Source: Apiosordaria backusii
Lineage: Eukaryota > Ascomycota > Sordariomycetes > Sordariales > Lasiosphaeriaceae
Length of the DNA stretch: 64,000 nt
Assembly (NCBI GenBank): GCA_030549205.1
Contig: JAUKTV010000002.1
Span: forward strand, 2,356,001 to 2,420,000
Reading direction: 5' to 3'
Shown here: positions 11,401 to 20,910 of the stretch, one piece after another
Layout: every line of letters starts with the position of its first letter
Position numbering within the stretch: position 1 is the stretch's first letter
Made by a program: the position numbers and the translations under genes
The notes under the pieces: generated by a model
The model's database searches: none
What the model was told of the DNA's origin: nothing
The model's input: the letters and a program-made list of their open reading frames with translations, nothing else

Positions 11401-13199
11401 CCAGCGTGAGCGCCTTTCATCTCCTGGGTTGACGTCATCCAGATGAGTCGTCCATCGATGGACTCGGTGAAGCGAACATCGGCCAGGCTGTGCCACCCAG
11501 TGAACGCGAACTCCCATGACCCCTGACCGCCGGCGGCGTTGGTCATGGCTGCCAGCAGACCAGCAGGGGAAGGCTTATCAATCTCCTTCAAAAAGTCCCG
11601 CGCTGTCCTTTCCGAGTCGCCTTTCTTTTGCAGAATGACGACGCAGTCCGAGAATAGAAGCAAAATACCTGGTCTGTCAGGGATATCTTCATCGATGTAG
11701 GGAGCGGCTAGCTCCACAAAGTCAACAGCCAATATCAGTCTCCCTTGAGGTTCCAAGTCGGATGGCCAACACTCAACCATAGTGCGCAAGCGATGTGTGA
11801 CATGCGGCTTATCTGGAAGCGGGTCATCCATGGAGCAGATATTTGTGATGATGTCTCTTGCGCGCAGCAAAACCTGCAGGGCTGGGTGTGTTATTGGAAG
11901 ACAGGCCACAATCTGATCGATGAACAAATTGTACCGCGGAAGCCTCTGCACTGGCTCGATCAGGAGAGATCGAATGGTCTGTTCACCTGTCTGCACAACT
12001 CTCTGGCGGAAACTCGACTGCTGGTCAAGGAAATTGTTGAGGAGCTTGGGGAAGTTCTGACTGGCCCGGATGTAATCTTGGTAGCAGTCGGTGAACTTGG
12101 GGAACCAGTCCAGGAACAACCTGGCCATGGCCAGCGCACCGCTTGGATCCTTGGCCTTGTTTGGGCTGTTGAGGCGCGTTGGAGGGAATGGTGTCTCCAT
12201 GTCTTTCATGGCCTCCTCTTCGCTCTCGTCCATGACTCGGCGGAGCTCTTCCATGAATGCCGAGTTGACTGCGAGAATGGCCTCTGCTGATTTGGGAAAC
12301 AGCCTCTCCACCTCCTCTTCGGAAGGACTGGTGCTTCCTGCGGACTTCTCCTTGGCTTTTTGGTAAAAGTCGACAGCGATGTTGTTGACCAGCTCATTAA
12401 GCTTGAGAACGTAGCGCTCCTCCGTATCCACCAATTCGCCCATCTTCATGCGCAACTCGACCTTTTGGTTCTTGGAGAAAGACTTGCTGCGATTCAGCGA
12501 GGTGGGCCGTGATGGTGCTCGTCGCAGCTTCGATGTGGGCAAAAATACAGGCTCTCCGAACTGTTTGACTATTTGGTTGTATCCGCCGTATTGCCTCAGC
12601 GTTGGATCCATTATGTCGTCTTCATCTTCTGGTACCTCTTCTAGTTCGGCATTTCCCAGGGGCACGATGGATCCAGGTGGTAAGACCAGGTCCATATCCA
12701 CACAGCTAATGTGCTGCGTTTGGAGCGCATCCTCGAGAATCTCTACCACCTCGGCCGTATTCTCTGCTTGAACTGCCGCTTTCGCCAGGTCTGCCGCGTG
12801 TTGCTCGCCAAACAAAGTTGGTGCCGAGCCTGGTCGGCGGGCGCGTGTTGGGAACTGATTCCTCAAGTGATTCTTCACCGCCTCGGGCAGCTCGCTGAAA
12901 TACTTGTAGAGCCCAAAGGCCAGCCCTCGGCAGACCTCATCTCCCTGGAATTCTCGTGGCAAGTGTGCGACGACACTGTAAAAGGGCGAGTTGGGCGATA
13001 CGGTGATGCGCGGGAAGGACACAAAGCCTGCCGGGCTGTAGATGTGTATTTGTATGCGCGAGCTGTTGAGCGTGTAATTGGCTGTCGTCGAGGGACCGTG
13101 GAAGATCAGGACTGGCAGGTGGCCTAGCAAAGGGTCGCTGGCGTAGTAGAGGGTGACATGCTCTGGCGACAGCGCCAGCTCCTCGGTGACACGAACCAT
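8499..13199 (-). CDS. bud3: BUD3-like Rho guanine nucleotide exchange factor
   Basis: A single 1566-codon exon. Residues 1-190 resemble the Bud3 N-terminal domain (LYYASDPLLGHLPVLIFHG and NSSRIQIHIYSPAGF). A DH/RhoGEF domain spans about 248-455, with the diagnostic helix LIEPVQRLPRYNLFIDQI near 413-430. A PH-like stretch follows (to about 640), then a helical region around 890-1080 of unclear type, a low-complexity Ser-rich region with an (ER)n tract near residue 840, and a C-terminal coiled coil (about 1430-1560). In Neurospora and Aspergillus, BUD3 activates RHO4 for septum formation; that role is inferred here. The DH domain is secure; the BUD3 assignment rests mainly on the N-terminal domain plus DH order. 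No introns. Confidence 0.78.
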   Translation of the reverse strand: MVRVTEELALSPEHVTLYYASDPLLGHLPVLIFHGPSTTANYTLNSSRIQIHIYSPAGFVSFPRITVSPNSPFYSVVAHLPREFQGDEVCRGLAFGLYKYFSELPEAVKNHLRNQFPTRARRPGSAPTLFGEQHAADLAKAAVQAENTAEVVEILEDALQTQHISCVDMDLVLPPGSIVPLGNAELEEVPEDEDDIMDPTLRQYGGYNQIVKQFGEPVFLPTSKLRRAPSRPTSLNRSKSFSKNQKVELRMKMGELVDTEERYVLKLNELVNNIAVDFYQKAKEKSAGSTSPSEEEVERLFPKSAEAILAVNSAFMEELRRVMDESEEEAMKDMETPFPPTRLNSPNKAKDPSGALAMARLFLDWFPKFTDCYQDYIRASQNFPKLLNNFLDQQSSFRQRVVQTGEQTIRSLLIEPVQRLPRYNLFIDQIVACLPITHPALQVLLRARDIITNICSMDDPLPDKPHVTHRLRTMVECWPSDLEPQGRLILAVDFVELAAPYIDEDIPDRPGILLLFSDCVVILQKKGDSERTARDFLKEIDKPSPAGLLAAMTNAAGGQGSWEFAFTGWHSLADVRFTESIDGRLIWMTSTQEMKGAHAGEYFTSKAITTRCFLLREHYEGKANKWTEDIVKARIEGRFSEKEREDPTWTLRSVKMQDAQFGLHAAVFQEGAHQLIEGRREPAPIRVVLDIEKGSKGAPVGHYGVEIVTEVRCGDMRRISMNTIGLNGKRFTDDIALEDFLPTLSRRIVQLLSSQFSVANPRLVPALVSYYTKVIRAIKIAPKVEKTSSRSFLSSSPVKMISSFLSGNSSASSSSADSAPVNGSKHRRTNSARMRSERDKERERERERERERDRDREPTVLSSSVSSRDQGIPRITMEEERPENPLVRLEQTFTGYVANMQARKGYFIGRTLLNRSMADELAINDLYNRLIEFPFDLDAASELGTEVIFCAFEKFVRIAWREQIGPIMTMQALEALQIRASKKVVGDFADFVRFIFSDMAPQNRRAFTALIKLLADLLDGCSNDGDRGALTLAFAELLVDDDTAPNYINLLDRLVEDCDRIFEENHLSVSMQMLMNNRSFDSLHASSRSHKSTSGSMTSNTSSLRRKFGFESLLRQNSKSEERPSVWRTLSKHSSKTPVPGESASLGKNSRSKSIDMSMNFATQGRLRRPASRDRPPIAGAFDDIEHRPGSSNRYLETIGEPHDEPTETKLIKKKRRSSLSDLKSLMAAAHLDDPEEQLMPLRVNRQQTAEKFNSTPRPQSMVLSRASTSPTKVSPSRIPVSPQPPSSGTSTFRSSRRKENDPIIHQEMKTPSEKEVEGSEEDSERSSYQRARARTVAISQIPTLKPNSRIPPATIFPPPLESPVNVRPGTTIPRTPSTPGQRLRLQSPQKLRERLQTEKKAIDDVDASLKSELSRIEEDMARLGGSSLPRSATLDFRKLSLAVKALEEKVPQALIELEQRKQQLEKDMEDTLKGMEQKVKAIDQLYKEATAENELLYEKFNGELGKIVKAIRGKGSEGKEELMGRLRDSGEEVARCKKENARLKREVVSLRGLLKSSSTAAEQNT
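10632..10695 (-). repeat. Coding microsatellite (Glu-Arg)n in the RhoGEF
   Basis: Imperfect 12-bp units (TCTCGTTCCCTT on the + strand) encode an alternating Glu-Arg/Asp-Arg run in the RhoGEF. Slippage would change length in frame when whole units are gained or lost. Confidence 0.7.
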
Positions 13200-14831
13200 G
13201 GTCGTTTCAATTGGCCGCGATCATGGCGGTTTGGCGACGGCGGAAGCGGTGATTCGTGGGCCGTGCCAGTTTTAGGCAGGCAGAGGAGGGGAGGAGAGGA
13301 TGGGCCGTGGGGTAAGAAGATCAGGAATAGAGTGGCAGCGAAGAAGCGCAAAGTGTTGGCTGGGTATTCGAGAAGCTCTCTCTCGGCCGGAGGGATAGGC
13401 GGTGGAGGACGGTCAATCAGGGGAGGCTGGGGGTCGGTCGGATCGGGTGTCGTGCGTATGGCGGGGTGGGTGTCGGGCGCAAATGCAAATAAATGTCAAC
13501 AGAGAGGCGGCCCTCGCAGGGAAACGGGAAGCTGCAGGGCTTTGATGGGCCTTGGATGTTGCGGCAGAGCGGCGCAGGGCGTTGATGATGTGAGCAAACG
13601 GGACCGGATGGTTGCACAGGCACAGTACGGATGCTGCAGGTCGAGGGACCACACGTTGCTTAGCTGCTTAGGAGAGTCCCACCAGCCCACACAGACCCAG
13701 ACCGCGTTCCCAGTTTGCGCCAGCTTCTCAGCTAGAAAACAGTGTCAAACCGGCGCGACACCGTCTAGGTACAAGCTTCTTTAAGACTAAAAGAAGGCTG
13801 GGAATTGCGTCACTGAGTGGATGAGCCCTGAATAGCTGCATATCTTCCAGAGCTCTAACCTAGTGTAGAACCCCGCAATGGCCAACCTCGAATTCTTGGA
13901 AGTTGTGGATTGATGCAACTCCCCCAAGCTTCTCCCCTGTCCGGGATCGGGCACCGCCGCGGCCTATGAGGCTGAAAGCCTCCCGTTGCTAAGAGCTACC
14001 TGAGCTTGGACCAACCTCTTCTTCCGCGCCTATTTGCATCGCCAAGCCTGTTGAAACGCACCCTAGACCATGTCAGGCCATCGGCACCAGCCTCCTCAAA
14101 TGGCAAAAGAAAAACAATCCCATCCCTTGTTTGTTCAGGGGCAACAACTGACCATTGCCGAGTCCAGGGCTTGCCGCCATGCGGCCCTGGCACTCAGCCC
14201 TATCAGACCTCACCGCGCTGTCGACAGGATGAAGCCATCACGGGATTTTCTCAGAAAGGCCTTCAGGTTGAGTTCAAGTGTTGCCAACTTGCAGTGCCTG
14301 TGTTCTTGTCCCGGCGGAAGCTCTCGAGGGAAGCTGAACAGCTTGATGGCCGTGGCGGCGTTACTTGCAGGCCTGAGCAGCTCACACAAGTGGGTTCGTT
14401 TGCTGGACGAAACCAAAGGGAAGGCCCTGAGGCTGATACCGACAGCCAGACGACGTCATACGCCAATATAGAAGCTTCAAATACATTGCTTGCCCTCCAG
14501 AGGCCAATTGAAGACCGAGGGCGGCGCACCTCTGGCTCACCTGAGTAAACAACATTACTGAAATAGATATCGCGGCTCTGGAGGATGGCGTCTTTCCAAG
14601 GAAGGCAATGTTATTGTAATATGGCGGCAGGTACCTGATCTCTGATTCACTTAAACTTCCGCTCATGTTTGAACTCATGTTTGGAATTGGAGGCCGTTTT
14701 TAATGTGTGTCCCGAACGCTGCGATGTGTCAAATGGCCCTCATGCGTCATAGTATTGGAATGTTGTCAAGGGGAGAGTCACCAAGAGCTTGCCGGTGTTA
14801 GCCCACTGATGACTCGGCCAAACCGACCACT
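13200..14831. other. Intergenic region upstream of the RhoGEF
   Basis: This 1.6-kb stretch contains the RhoGEF promoter and the 3' flank of the zinc-finger membrane gene. Open frames of 60-200 codons on both strands lack recognisable domains and overlap one another; I see no supported gene. Confidence 0.45.
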
Positions 14832-16138
14832 TTATTCCATGATAACATCCAAAAATGCCGATCTCCGCAGCATTGATGCGCGAGTCTTGCGCAATCTGAC
14901 ATTATTCACCACTTCTGACTCTGAGTCTTGCTCCGCCCACCGAGCAAGAGAGTCACCGCAATAATGACAAAACACAGGATTGGCCAAGCAAGACACACTC
15001 CCTGGTGTGTTCACGATCGTTCTTCCATCACGGTTGATACCCTTGAGATCACACTGCCAGCAGAAAACCGGAATGTGCGCTTTTTCGTGAGCGTCAAGTT
15101 CTTCTGAACCGGTGAACTTCAAGGAGCAAATTGAACAGTAATGAAGATATCGTCGCCGTTGGGAATGAGAGAGGCCGAATATTATAGGCGTCAGTTTAGT
15201 AGGGGATGGTATTGGCTTTTGTCTCTTCCGCCTTGCGACTTCTGCTCTCGAAAGTCGTTCTAGGCCTGTCGATGTCCCGAAGTCCAGTTTTCCTTGAGCA
15301 AGAGGGGATTCAAAGTTGAATGCTGTGCCCATGCCACTCCCAAAGGTGATAGGAGGGGGTACTCTGTCCCTTCTTGTGGTCAGCTTTCCTGGTTGGTTTG
15401 GTCGTCCAGAGATTTTGAAACGTAGTCGTCTCCAAATGATCCTTGTCAACCTTTTTCTGAACATGGCCCACAAGATCGCAACAAAAGGAAACCCGACGAA
15501 TACCATGATTGATCCTTGGAAAGACACCGGTCTGTCGGCGATCTCGCGCCGATACGTGCGAGCTTTGATCCAGGCCGTTGGCGGTGGGCCCAATGATTTC
15601 ATTTTGATCTTTTCGCAGCCGGAATCCTCATATTCAGTCTGTACCAATTAGATCGTCAGCATTCAACTCCCACAATCTACGTTGAGCTCCTGGAATGACT
15701 AACTGTCTGGCAAAATTCCAAGAAGTCCTTCTTGGCCGTCCATTCGGCCAACCTTACCGCCTTTCGGCTATCCTCCATGGCACAAATCGCTGACCATAAT
15801 GCAACGCAAGCAACAATAAAGCTACCCATAGCGGCCAGCATCCTGCTCGCCTTCACAATGCGCGCCCCATGCCTGCCAATCAAACTTCTGAGATCATGAC
15901 AAAGCCGGTATCCTTTGACAGCCGCAGTTTTAGTTGTTGTTGCAAATTTGGATGTCTCGATGGCAGTGACCAAACTTGAGAAGGGGTTGGTTCGGCATGG
16001 TTCCGTTGATAATATCTCACTTGTGTGACAAGAAAGAGTGACAAAAGAGCCCGCCGTCATTGTCATTGCCGATTTGGCAGAGGGAGCAGGTGAAGATGCA
16101 AGTTCATCGGCCTGGGTTGACTGCGCACAATCGGCCAT
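14832..16138 (-). CDS. Two-TM membrane protein with C2H2 zinc finger (paralogue A)
   Basis: Two exons, 16138-15704 and 15638-14832, with a 65-nt intron (donor GTTAGT, branch GCTGAC), give 413 residues. A polar N-terminus is followed by a hydrophobic segment (about 101-121), then the conserved-looking core ALWSAICAM..AVRLAEWTAKKDFLEFC (about 113-143), a second hydrophobic segment (about 186-205), a basic region, and a perfect C-X2-C-X12-H-X3-H finger at Cys313, Cys316, His329 and His333. More Cys pairs follow (FCWQC, FCHYC). The core recurs in the next locus. I recognise the core as a recurrent fungal membrane-protein motif of unknown function and do not assign a role. Confidence 0.7.
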
Positions 16139-16547
16139 GTTGATATCTGATACGTTTCGTTTCCTGGTAAACCAAGGTGGGGACTTGTTCCGATCAAGAG
16201 GGGAAACTTTCGAGGAGCTGACATTTTCCTGGCTGGTGGTTAGGGAGGGAGCCTTGTGTGTGGCAGTGCATAATATGCACCTGCCATTACCTTTGGTAGG
16301 TCAGTTTAAGAGGCAGGTACCTAAGGTACCTAGGCGACCGCCATTTTAAACAACTTCAATTCGAAATTGAAGGCAAGACCACAAACAAACCAGCAACCCT
16401 CGACGAGCCCTGTAAACCCGGTTCGGTGAGCCAACTATACAATTCAATCCTCAACTCAGCTCCCTACCTAGGTGCTCAAATTGAAGCTTAGTGATGAGAA
16501 GGCTTCTGATCCAACGGGATCCCAGTTCATTGAAGCAGGCAGAATAC
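16139..16547. promoter_or_regulatory. Upstream region of paralogue A
   Basis: About 410 bp upstream of paralogue A's start codon, up to the zinc-ribbon-like fragment of the neighbouring broken paralogue. It includes GGTACC repeats around 16316-16330. I see no gene here. Confidence 0.35.
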
Positions 16548-16907
16548 TTAGGTATATTTCCAAAATGACTTCCAGTATCTGTCTTGGCCATAGTTCTGCA
16601 ACACAGGGCAGATTACCGAGATCCTGAGAAAGAAACCGTAGCCCGAGTAACGTCCAGCCGCCGCTAGCCCGTGGAAATATAATTTCCCGTCTTCATTGGA
16701 AACATGGATTTGGCATTCGTAGCACCTGAGCCTGATGGAGGACCCAGTAGGGTCCCATGTTTCCGGCTCTTTCTCTGTCACCATGTGGATATCGTCAACT
16801 AGATCACCGGTGCTTCTTGCGCTGCCGCCCTCCTGTGGATTGTCTGAACCTCGAGGTGGTCTTCTCTCCCGTTGTTTAGGCGGAGCAGAAACACCGTTTT
16901 CCAGTAC
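16548..16907 (-). pseudogene. C-terminal-like fragment of a paralogue-A-type gene
   Basis: The minus strand is open from about 16907 to a stop at 16548. After a charged stretch it encodes RLRCYECQIHVSNEDGK, which resembles paralogue A's second Cys pair (FCWQCDLKGINRDGR): CxxC, then hydrophobic positions, then N/S..DG(R/K). It has no good start codon of its own. It abuts, within about 5 bp, an oppositely oriented paralogue core. I read it as the detached C-terminal part of the same broken gene; the similarity is short and could be chance. Confidence 0.35.
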
Positions 16908-16911
16908 TTAA

Positions 16912-17564
16912 AGCTTGTTCTGGGCTTTGGCTGCCGTAAGCGGCTTCGTTATTGGTTGCGTAGCACTTTGGTCAGCCATTTGTGCAATGGAGGGCAGTAA
17001 GAAGGCGGTGAGATTAGCAGAGTGGACAGCCAAAAAAGACTTTCTGGAGTTTTGCGCGGCGGCAAGTAATACAAAGCTCGTATGGGGACTTCTAGTTCTG
17101 ACGATTTTGTACAGATTCATTATGAGGATGTCAGCTGCGACAGGGCCAAAACAGCATCTCTCGACCCGCCGCTTACCCCAGGATGGTTGCAGACTCGAGT
17201 GACGGACCAGCAAGATATGACCCAGACATCCGCGTGCTCATCAAGATCGGCCAAAATGTTCGGTACATACACACGCATTCTTTTGAGATGTTTACTTGTC
17301 ATTTGCTTGGGGGATGCAATTAACGCTGGGGCCAAAGGAATGACGGGACTATTTGACATCGGGATCACCTGGTATTCATATTCAAGCTTATTCTTGACTG
17401 TGATGAAGGAAAGAGTGCGAAAGACTTTTCATCAACTGCTGTTTGATCACGGCTTGCGCATAAGGATTGTGATCAGAACATGGGCAGAAGAAGCATTAAA
17501 CGTATCCTGCAATGTAACATGTAATGACAACAGGCTTGACCATTACCACCGGTTTCCATCCTAA
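16912..17564 (+). pseudogene. Core segment of paralogue B, probably inverted
   Basis: Exon-like segments 16912-17061 and 17115-17564 encode CVALWSAICAMEGSKKAV and RLAEWTAKKDFLEFC, nearly identical to paralogue A's core, then a stretch (HYEDVSC..PPLTPGW) matching the start of A's second exon. The intron (17062-17114, 53 nt) is at the same position and phase as in A but begins GCAAGT, a GC-AG intron. A stop codon at 16909-16911 lies directly upstream in frame and no ATG opens the domain. The following region (to the stop at 17564) has one further hydrophobic segment and no zinc finger. It could be a shorter live gene starting at the ATG at 16987, but loss of the N-terminus and TM start argues for a fragment. 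Confidence 0.55.
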
Positions 17565-17723
17565 GAGAAAATGGAACCATTTAACAAACAGACTATCCAG
17601 GTACGATGCTGACGTTATAGGCTCGCTTGTTTCAAAGGCTACTGTCGTGGAAGGCTCATTGGTAGCAGCCATAGGTGGGGGTACTGGTTCATCGAGCTGG
17701 CTTGCTTGGAGAGATTCCGACAT
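17496..17723 (-). pseudogene. N-terminal-like fragment of a paralogue-A-type gene
   Basis: An ATG at 17723 (minus) opens 75 residues beginning MSESLQASQLDEPVPPPMAA. The polar, Pro/Ala/Thr-rich start resembles paralogue A's MADCAQSTQADELASSPAPS weakly (Q..Q.DE spacing). It runs head-on into the plus-strand core segment. With the 16548-16907 fragment it would flank an inverted middle. Similarity is low and the call tentative. Confidence 0.3.
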
Positions 17724-18091
17724 GTTAAAATCGCATGCGTACCAAGGATTGGGTTGTCGTTCGAATGACGCCGCTCTATGATCAAATATTCTGTGCAAGT
17801 GATACTGCGATAAAATCTAATGAGGCTGATTAGAATAGGACGGGAAAAGAGGGGCATGACGAATGTGGCTGTGTACACACCAGTATACATGTACGGTTGC
17901 ACAAAATGAGGCTTGATCATAAATGGCTATCATCCCGCCACGTCGAGCTCAATGCAAGTCTCATTCGCTAACCACCGATATTCCCCATCCGTCGTCCACA
18001 AGACCCAGCAAAATTCCATCTAGAACATCCGAACTTCTCTAAAATCACAGTACCTCGCAACTCCTTCGAACAAGTTAACAACATCAACACC
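17724..18091. other. Short intergenic region
   Basis: About 370 bp between the broken paralogue and the isomerase 3' end. The right half is C-rich on the plus strand. I see nothing else in it. Confidence 0.4.
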
Positions 18092-19019
18092 TCATCCACC
18101 ATCCTCCCTCCCAAACCCAGCAACCTCCCCAACCATTTTCACAAACTCCCCCCCATCATGCCCAAACCTCCCCAAAAACAACCCATCCACCTCCCCCCCC
18201 AACCTCTCAAACAACCCCCTCCCCGCAGCCCCCCATAAATAACCCTCACCCTATCCCCCTCCTCCTCACCCCTTCCCACTCCCTCAATCCCCTCACAACC
18301 CCCTTAACATACTCTGTTCCCGCCGGTTCACTCGCACCAATAGCCCAAACCGGCTCATACGCCAAAACCACCTCCTCCCCCTCCCCCACCCCCTCCAACA
18401 CTTTTCCCACCTGCCCTACCACCTCTTCCACCGCCTCCCCTATGTCCCCTTTCTCAAGCTCACCAACACAAATCAAAGGAACCATCCCATTCCTCACCAC
18501 CCCCCTCACCTTCTCATTAACCCCCCCATCAGTCTCCCCAAACAACCTCTTCCTCTCCGCGTGCCCCAGTTCCACAAACCTCACCCCCACTTCCTTCAAC
18601 ACAGCAGGACTGACCTCCCCCGTGTACGCGCCAAAGTCCTCGCTGTAGCAATCCTGCGCGCCCACCAGTATCCTCCTGGCAAGTGAGCCATCAGGGGAAG
18701 ACCGGATCGCGGCAATGACGGAGGTGACGGTGATAAAGTCGGGGATGATGAACACGTCGATATCATCCAGGGTTAGGGTCCCACTCATGGCACTCGTGGG
18801 GGAGGAAGATAACAAGTCGACCACAGTGCGGGTGAACGCTTCCGTCCTCGCAGCGGAGAAATACATCTTTGTGGATACCCCGATCAGACGCCTCCTCCGT
18901 GGTGTCTGATCTCGTTTTACCAGAGACGGCGCCGTCACGGCGGCCGAAGCAGTGGTGGTCGGGCCGGTAGAGGTGGGCCCCGGAGGAGGAGTGGGGTCTT
19001 CTTCTCCGGGTGAAGACAT
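18092..19019 (-). CDS. Triosephosphate-isomerase paralogue (EryH/LerI/EYI1-like), frame broken twice
   Basis: A TIM-barrel protein with the catalytic set of triosephosphate isomerase: Lys51 (STKMYF), His153 and Glu155 (LGHAERK), Glu222 (LAYEPVWAIG). The usual Asn-Trp before the Lys is Ser-Thr, and the Ser after the His is Ala, so it is a divergent paralogue and not the glycolytic enzyme. The uninterrupted frame stops at 18246, but strand 7 and 8 sequence (RVRVIYGG, then AGRGLFERLGGEVDGLFLGR) continues to a stop at 18092 after two -1 shifts, near 18270 and at the G-run near 18235. No intron fits. Next to RpiB- and DhaK-type genes, its likely substrate is L-erythrulose-1-phosphate, converted to D-erythrulose-4-phosphate; this is inference. 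Sequencing error in the G-runs or real inactivation are both possible. Confidence 0.72.
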
Positions 19020-19787
19020 CGCTTATTACCTATCACGCTGGGGGGCGCGGAGGGAAAAGAAAACTAAAAAAAGATGTCCGATTCCGGCGGTGTTCCAAAT
19101 TTGATATCTTGTGTTCAAGAAAACTAGAAAATCAGCCGTGAGAGCACCACATGTTTTAGTAATAACCGCGCGAACTCTTAACCAATCTCAAATACCTATG
19201 AAATGTCGTGACGCAGCGCACTTCCAACCTGTATCCGTACCTAATCGATATAGTAAGCGGGAGGCGTATGCTACCCGGTTCCACACGCCAACAGCACCGT
19301 CGATCGGTGCTAGTGTCACCCCGGCTCGCAGAACTGTGGCTTGAACAACAGTGATTTACCCGCCCCCGCGTGCCCCGGAAAACAAAGCGGGCACACCTAC
19401 ATAGCGGGGTCCCGTTTGATGTCCAATGGCAGGATAACAATAGCAGCATCCAACAGCATGCTCCAAAACTCGCTAGAACTGGAGCTGGAGCTGCCTGATA
19501 CGGGTCGATGAGCCGAGGATTTGCTCTTGGCCCCCAGAATGTGGATAATCTGAACAGTCAAAGAATGCGAGAAAATGTGGGCAAAATGGAGCAATTCGAA
19601 GCTTGAATTCTTCGCTGGATCCATCTTTGAAGGATCTGGACCACAGTGGTACCTCTAATATGTACCAAGAGGCTCGGATTACCCTTTTGGGTGACTCCCA
19701 CTCGTCTCTGATCTCTGTTGCAATGTTGTTCGCTATTCCCGCCCGGTTTCCTTGCCTTTACGCCTTTCGCACCGGCTATCAATGTCC
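19020..19787. other. Intergenic region upstream of the isomerase paralogue
   Basis: About 770 bp holding the isomerase promoter and the 3' flank of the RpiB gene. No recognisable gene. Confidence 0.4.
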
Positions 19788-20355
19788 TCAACAACCTTTC
19801 ACTTCCTCGGCCGCCCCTGAGAGTCCATGTTCCCCTTCCTCGTAATGATGAATCGCAGCGACCTTGGCAGCACTGGCGCTCTTCTCGTCAAAGACATATC
19901 CCAGCCACTCCTTCGCGAGCCTCCTCGCCAGCTCCAGTCCTACAACCCGCTCCCCCATGCATAGCACCTGGGCATTGTTACTGAGCACTGCTCGCTCGAC
20001 CGAGAAGCTGTCGTGTGCTGTGACTGCTCTGATCCCCTTAATCTTATTGGCGGCAATAGCAACGCCGAGGCCGGTGCCACAGATCAGCAGAGCTCGGTCA
20101 ACTTCTCCAGAGGCCACGAGTTTGGCCGCCGCTGCGGCGATATGTGGGTATGCTGTCTTGTCCTCCTTGCCCGTAGCACCGACGTCGACGACCGAAACGA
20201 CACGAGGATCCGCCGCGAAATCTTCTTTGATTTTGTTCTTGTAGCTCACGCCGGCATCCTGTTGAAAATCAAATAATTAGCAAGTAATATCAAACATGAT
20301 CGGAGAGAGTACTGACATCGCAGCCAACGGCAATCTTCCACTGTGGTTGACTCAT
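19788..20355 (-). CDS. RpiB/LacAB-type sugar-phosphate isomerase (EYI2/EryI/DerI-like)
   Basis: Two exons, 20355-20317 (13 codons) and 20258-19788, with a 59-nt intron (donor GTCAGT, branch GCTAAT, acceptor CAACAG), give 169 residues, a normal RpiB length. The spliced N-terminus reads [15 protein letters not shown], the RpiB phosphate-binding start. The catalytic Cys73 lies in [14 protein letters not shown], and the [18 protein letters not shown] stretch matches the family. RpiB proteins isomerise aldose and ketose phosphates. In erythritol pathways this family converts D-erythrulose-4-phosphate to D-erythrose-4-phosphate, and the neighbours support that reading. Divergent from the kinase gene at 20911. 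Confidence 0.85.
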
Positions 20356-20910
20356 GTTGTCTCTGAATATTGTGGTGTCGTTGACGAACTTCCAGACCGG
20401 CGGCTCCTTGTTGCTCGCCAAAGTTGTAATGTAGGTAGTCCCATAAAAATAGCTTGACATTGCCATCGACTAGGAACTCGGCAATTGCCATTTATCCAAG
20501 CCGCCTTTCCATTCCGGGTATTCCGCCTCCGTCTGGAAGCACCAGACTGCCACCCGGTCTTAAAGGCTGCATGGGGGGGCCGGGGGGAGGGGGAAATCAC
20601 TGCACGTTGCCCCTCTCCCGTACATCCCTAAACGCCCCGCATACCGGCAAGTGGTCCATCGTGGGGCGATCATTGAGGGACATGTGCTACTTGCTCCCCG
20701 AGGGGCGAGGGGGGGTGAGTTATCCCGGTGGTGATTTCCATATCGGATGAATTGTGCAGCTCTGATGTCCGGACCCCATGCCGCGTCAGGCCCTCCTCGG
20801 CGTTGTGACCGGGAGTTGACTTGAAATATTGTGTTACTGGCCATTGCCCACTGCTCAACTTGGATTTTCACTTCAACGTGGACTCGCACATACAGCATCC
20901 CACAGCCAAC
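20356..20910. promoter_or_regulatory. Divergent promoter RpiB / DhaK-family kinase
   Basis: 555 bp between two divergent sugar-cluster start codons, a likely shared control region. It includes CGG-GTATT-CCG at 20515-20525, the half-site form bound by many Zn2Cys6 regulators. A single such match is weak evidence. Confidence 0.45.

Noticed and set aside
13158..13784. 208-codon plus-strand frame upstream of the RhoGEF
   Set aside because: Overlaps the RhoGEF start in antisense and is Gly/Arg-rich without motifs; codon pattern looks non-coding.
16908..17213. Minus-strand open frame over paralogue B core
   Set aside because: Antisense of the conserved core; the plus-strand frame matches paralogue A.
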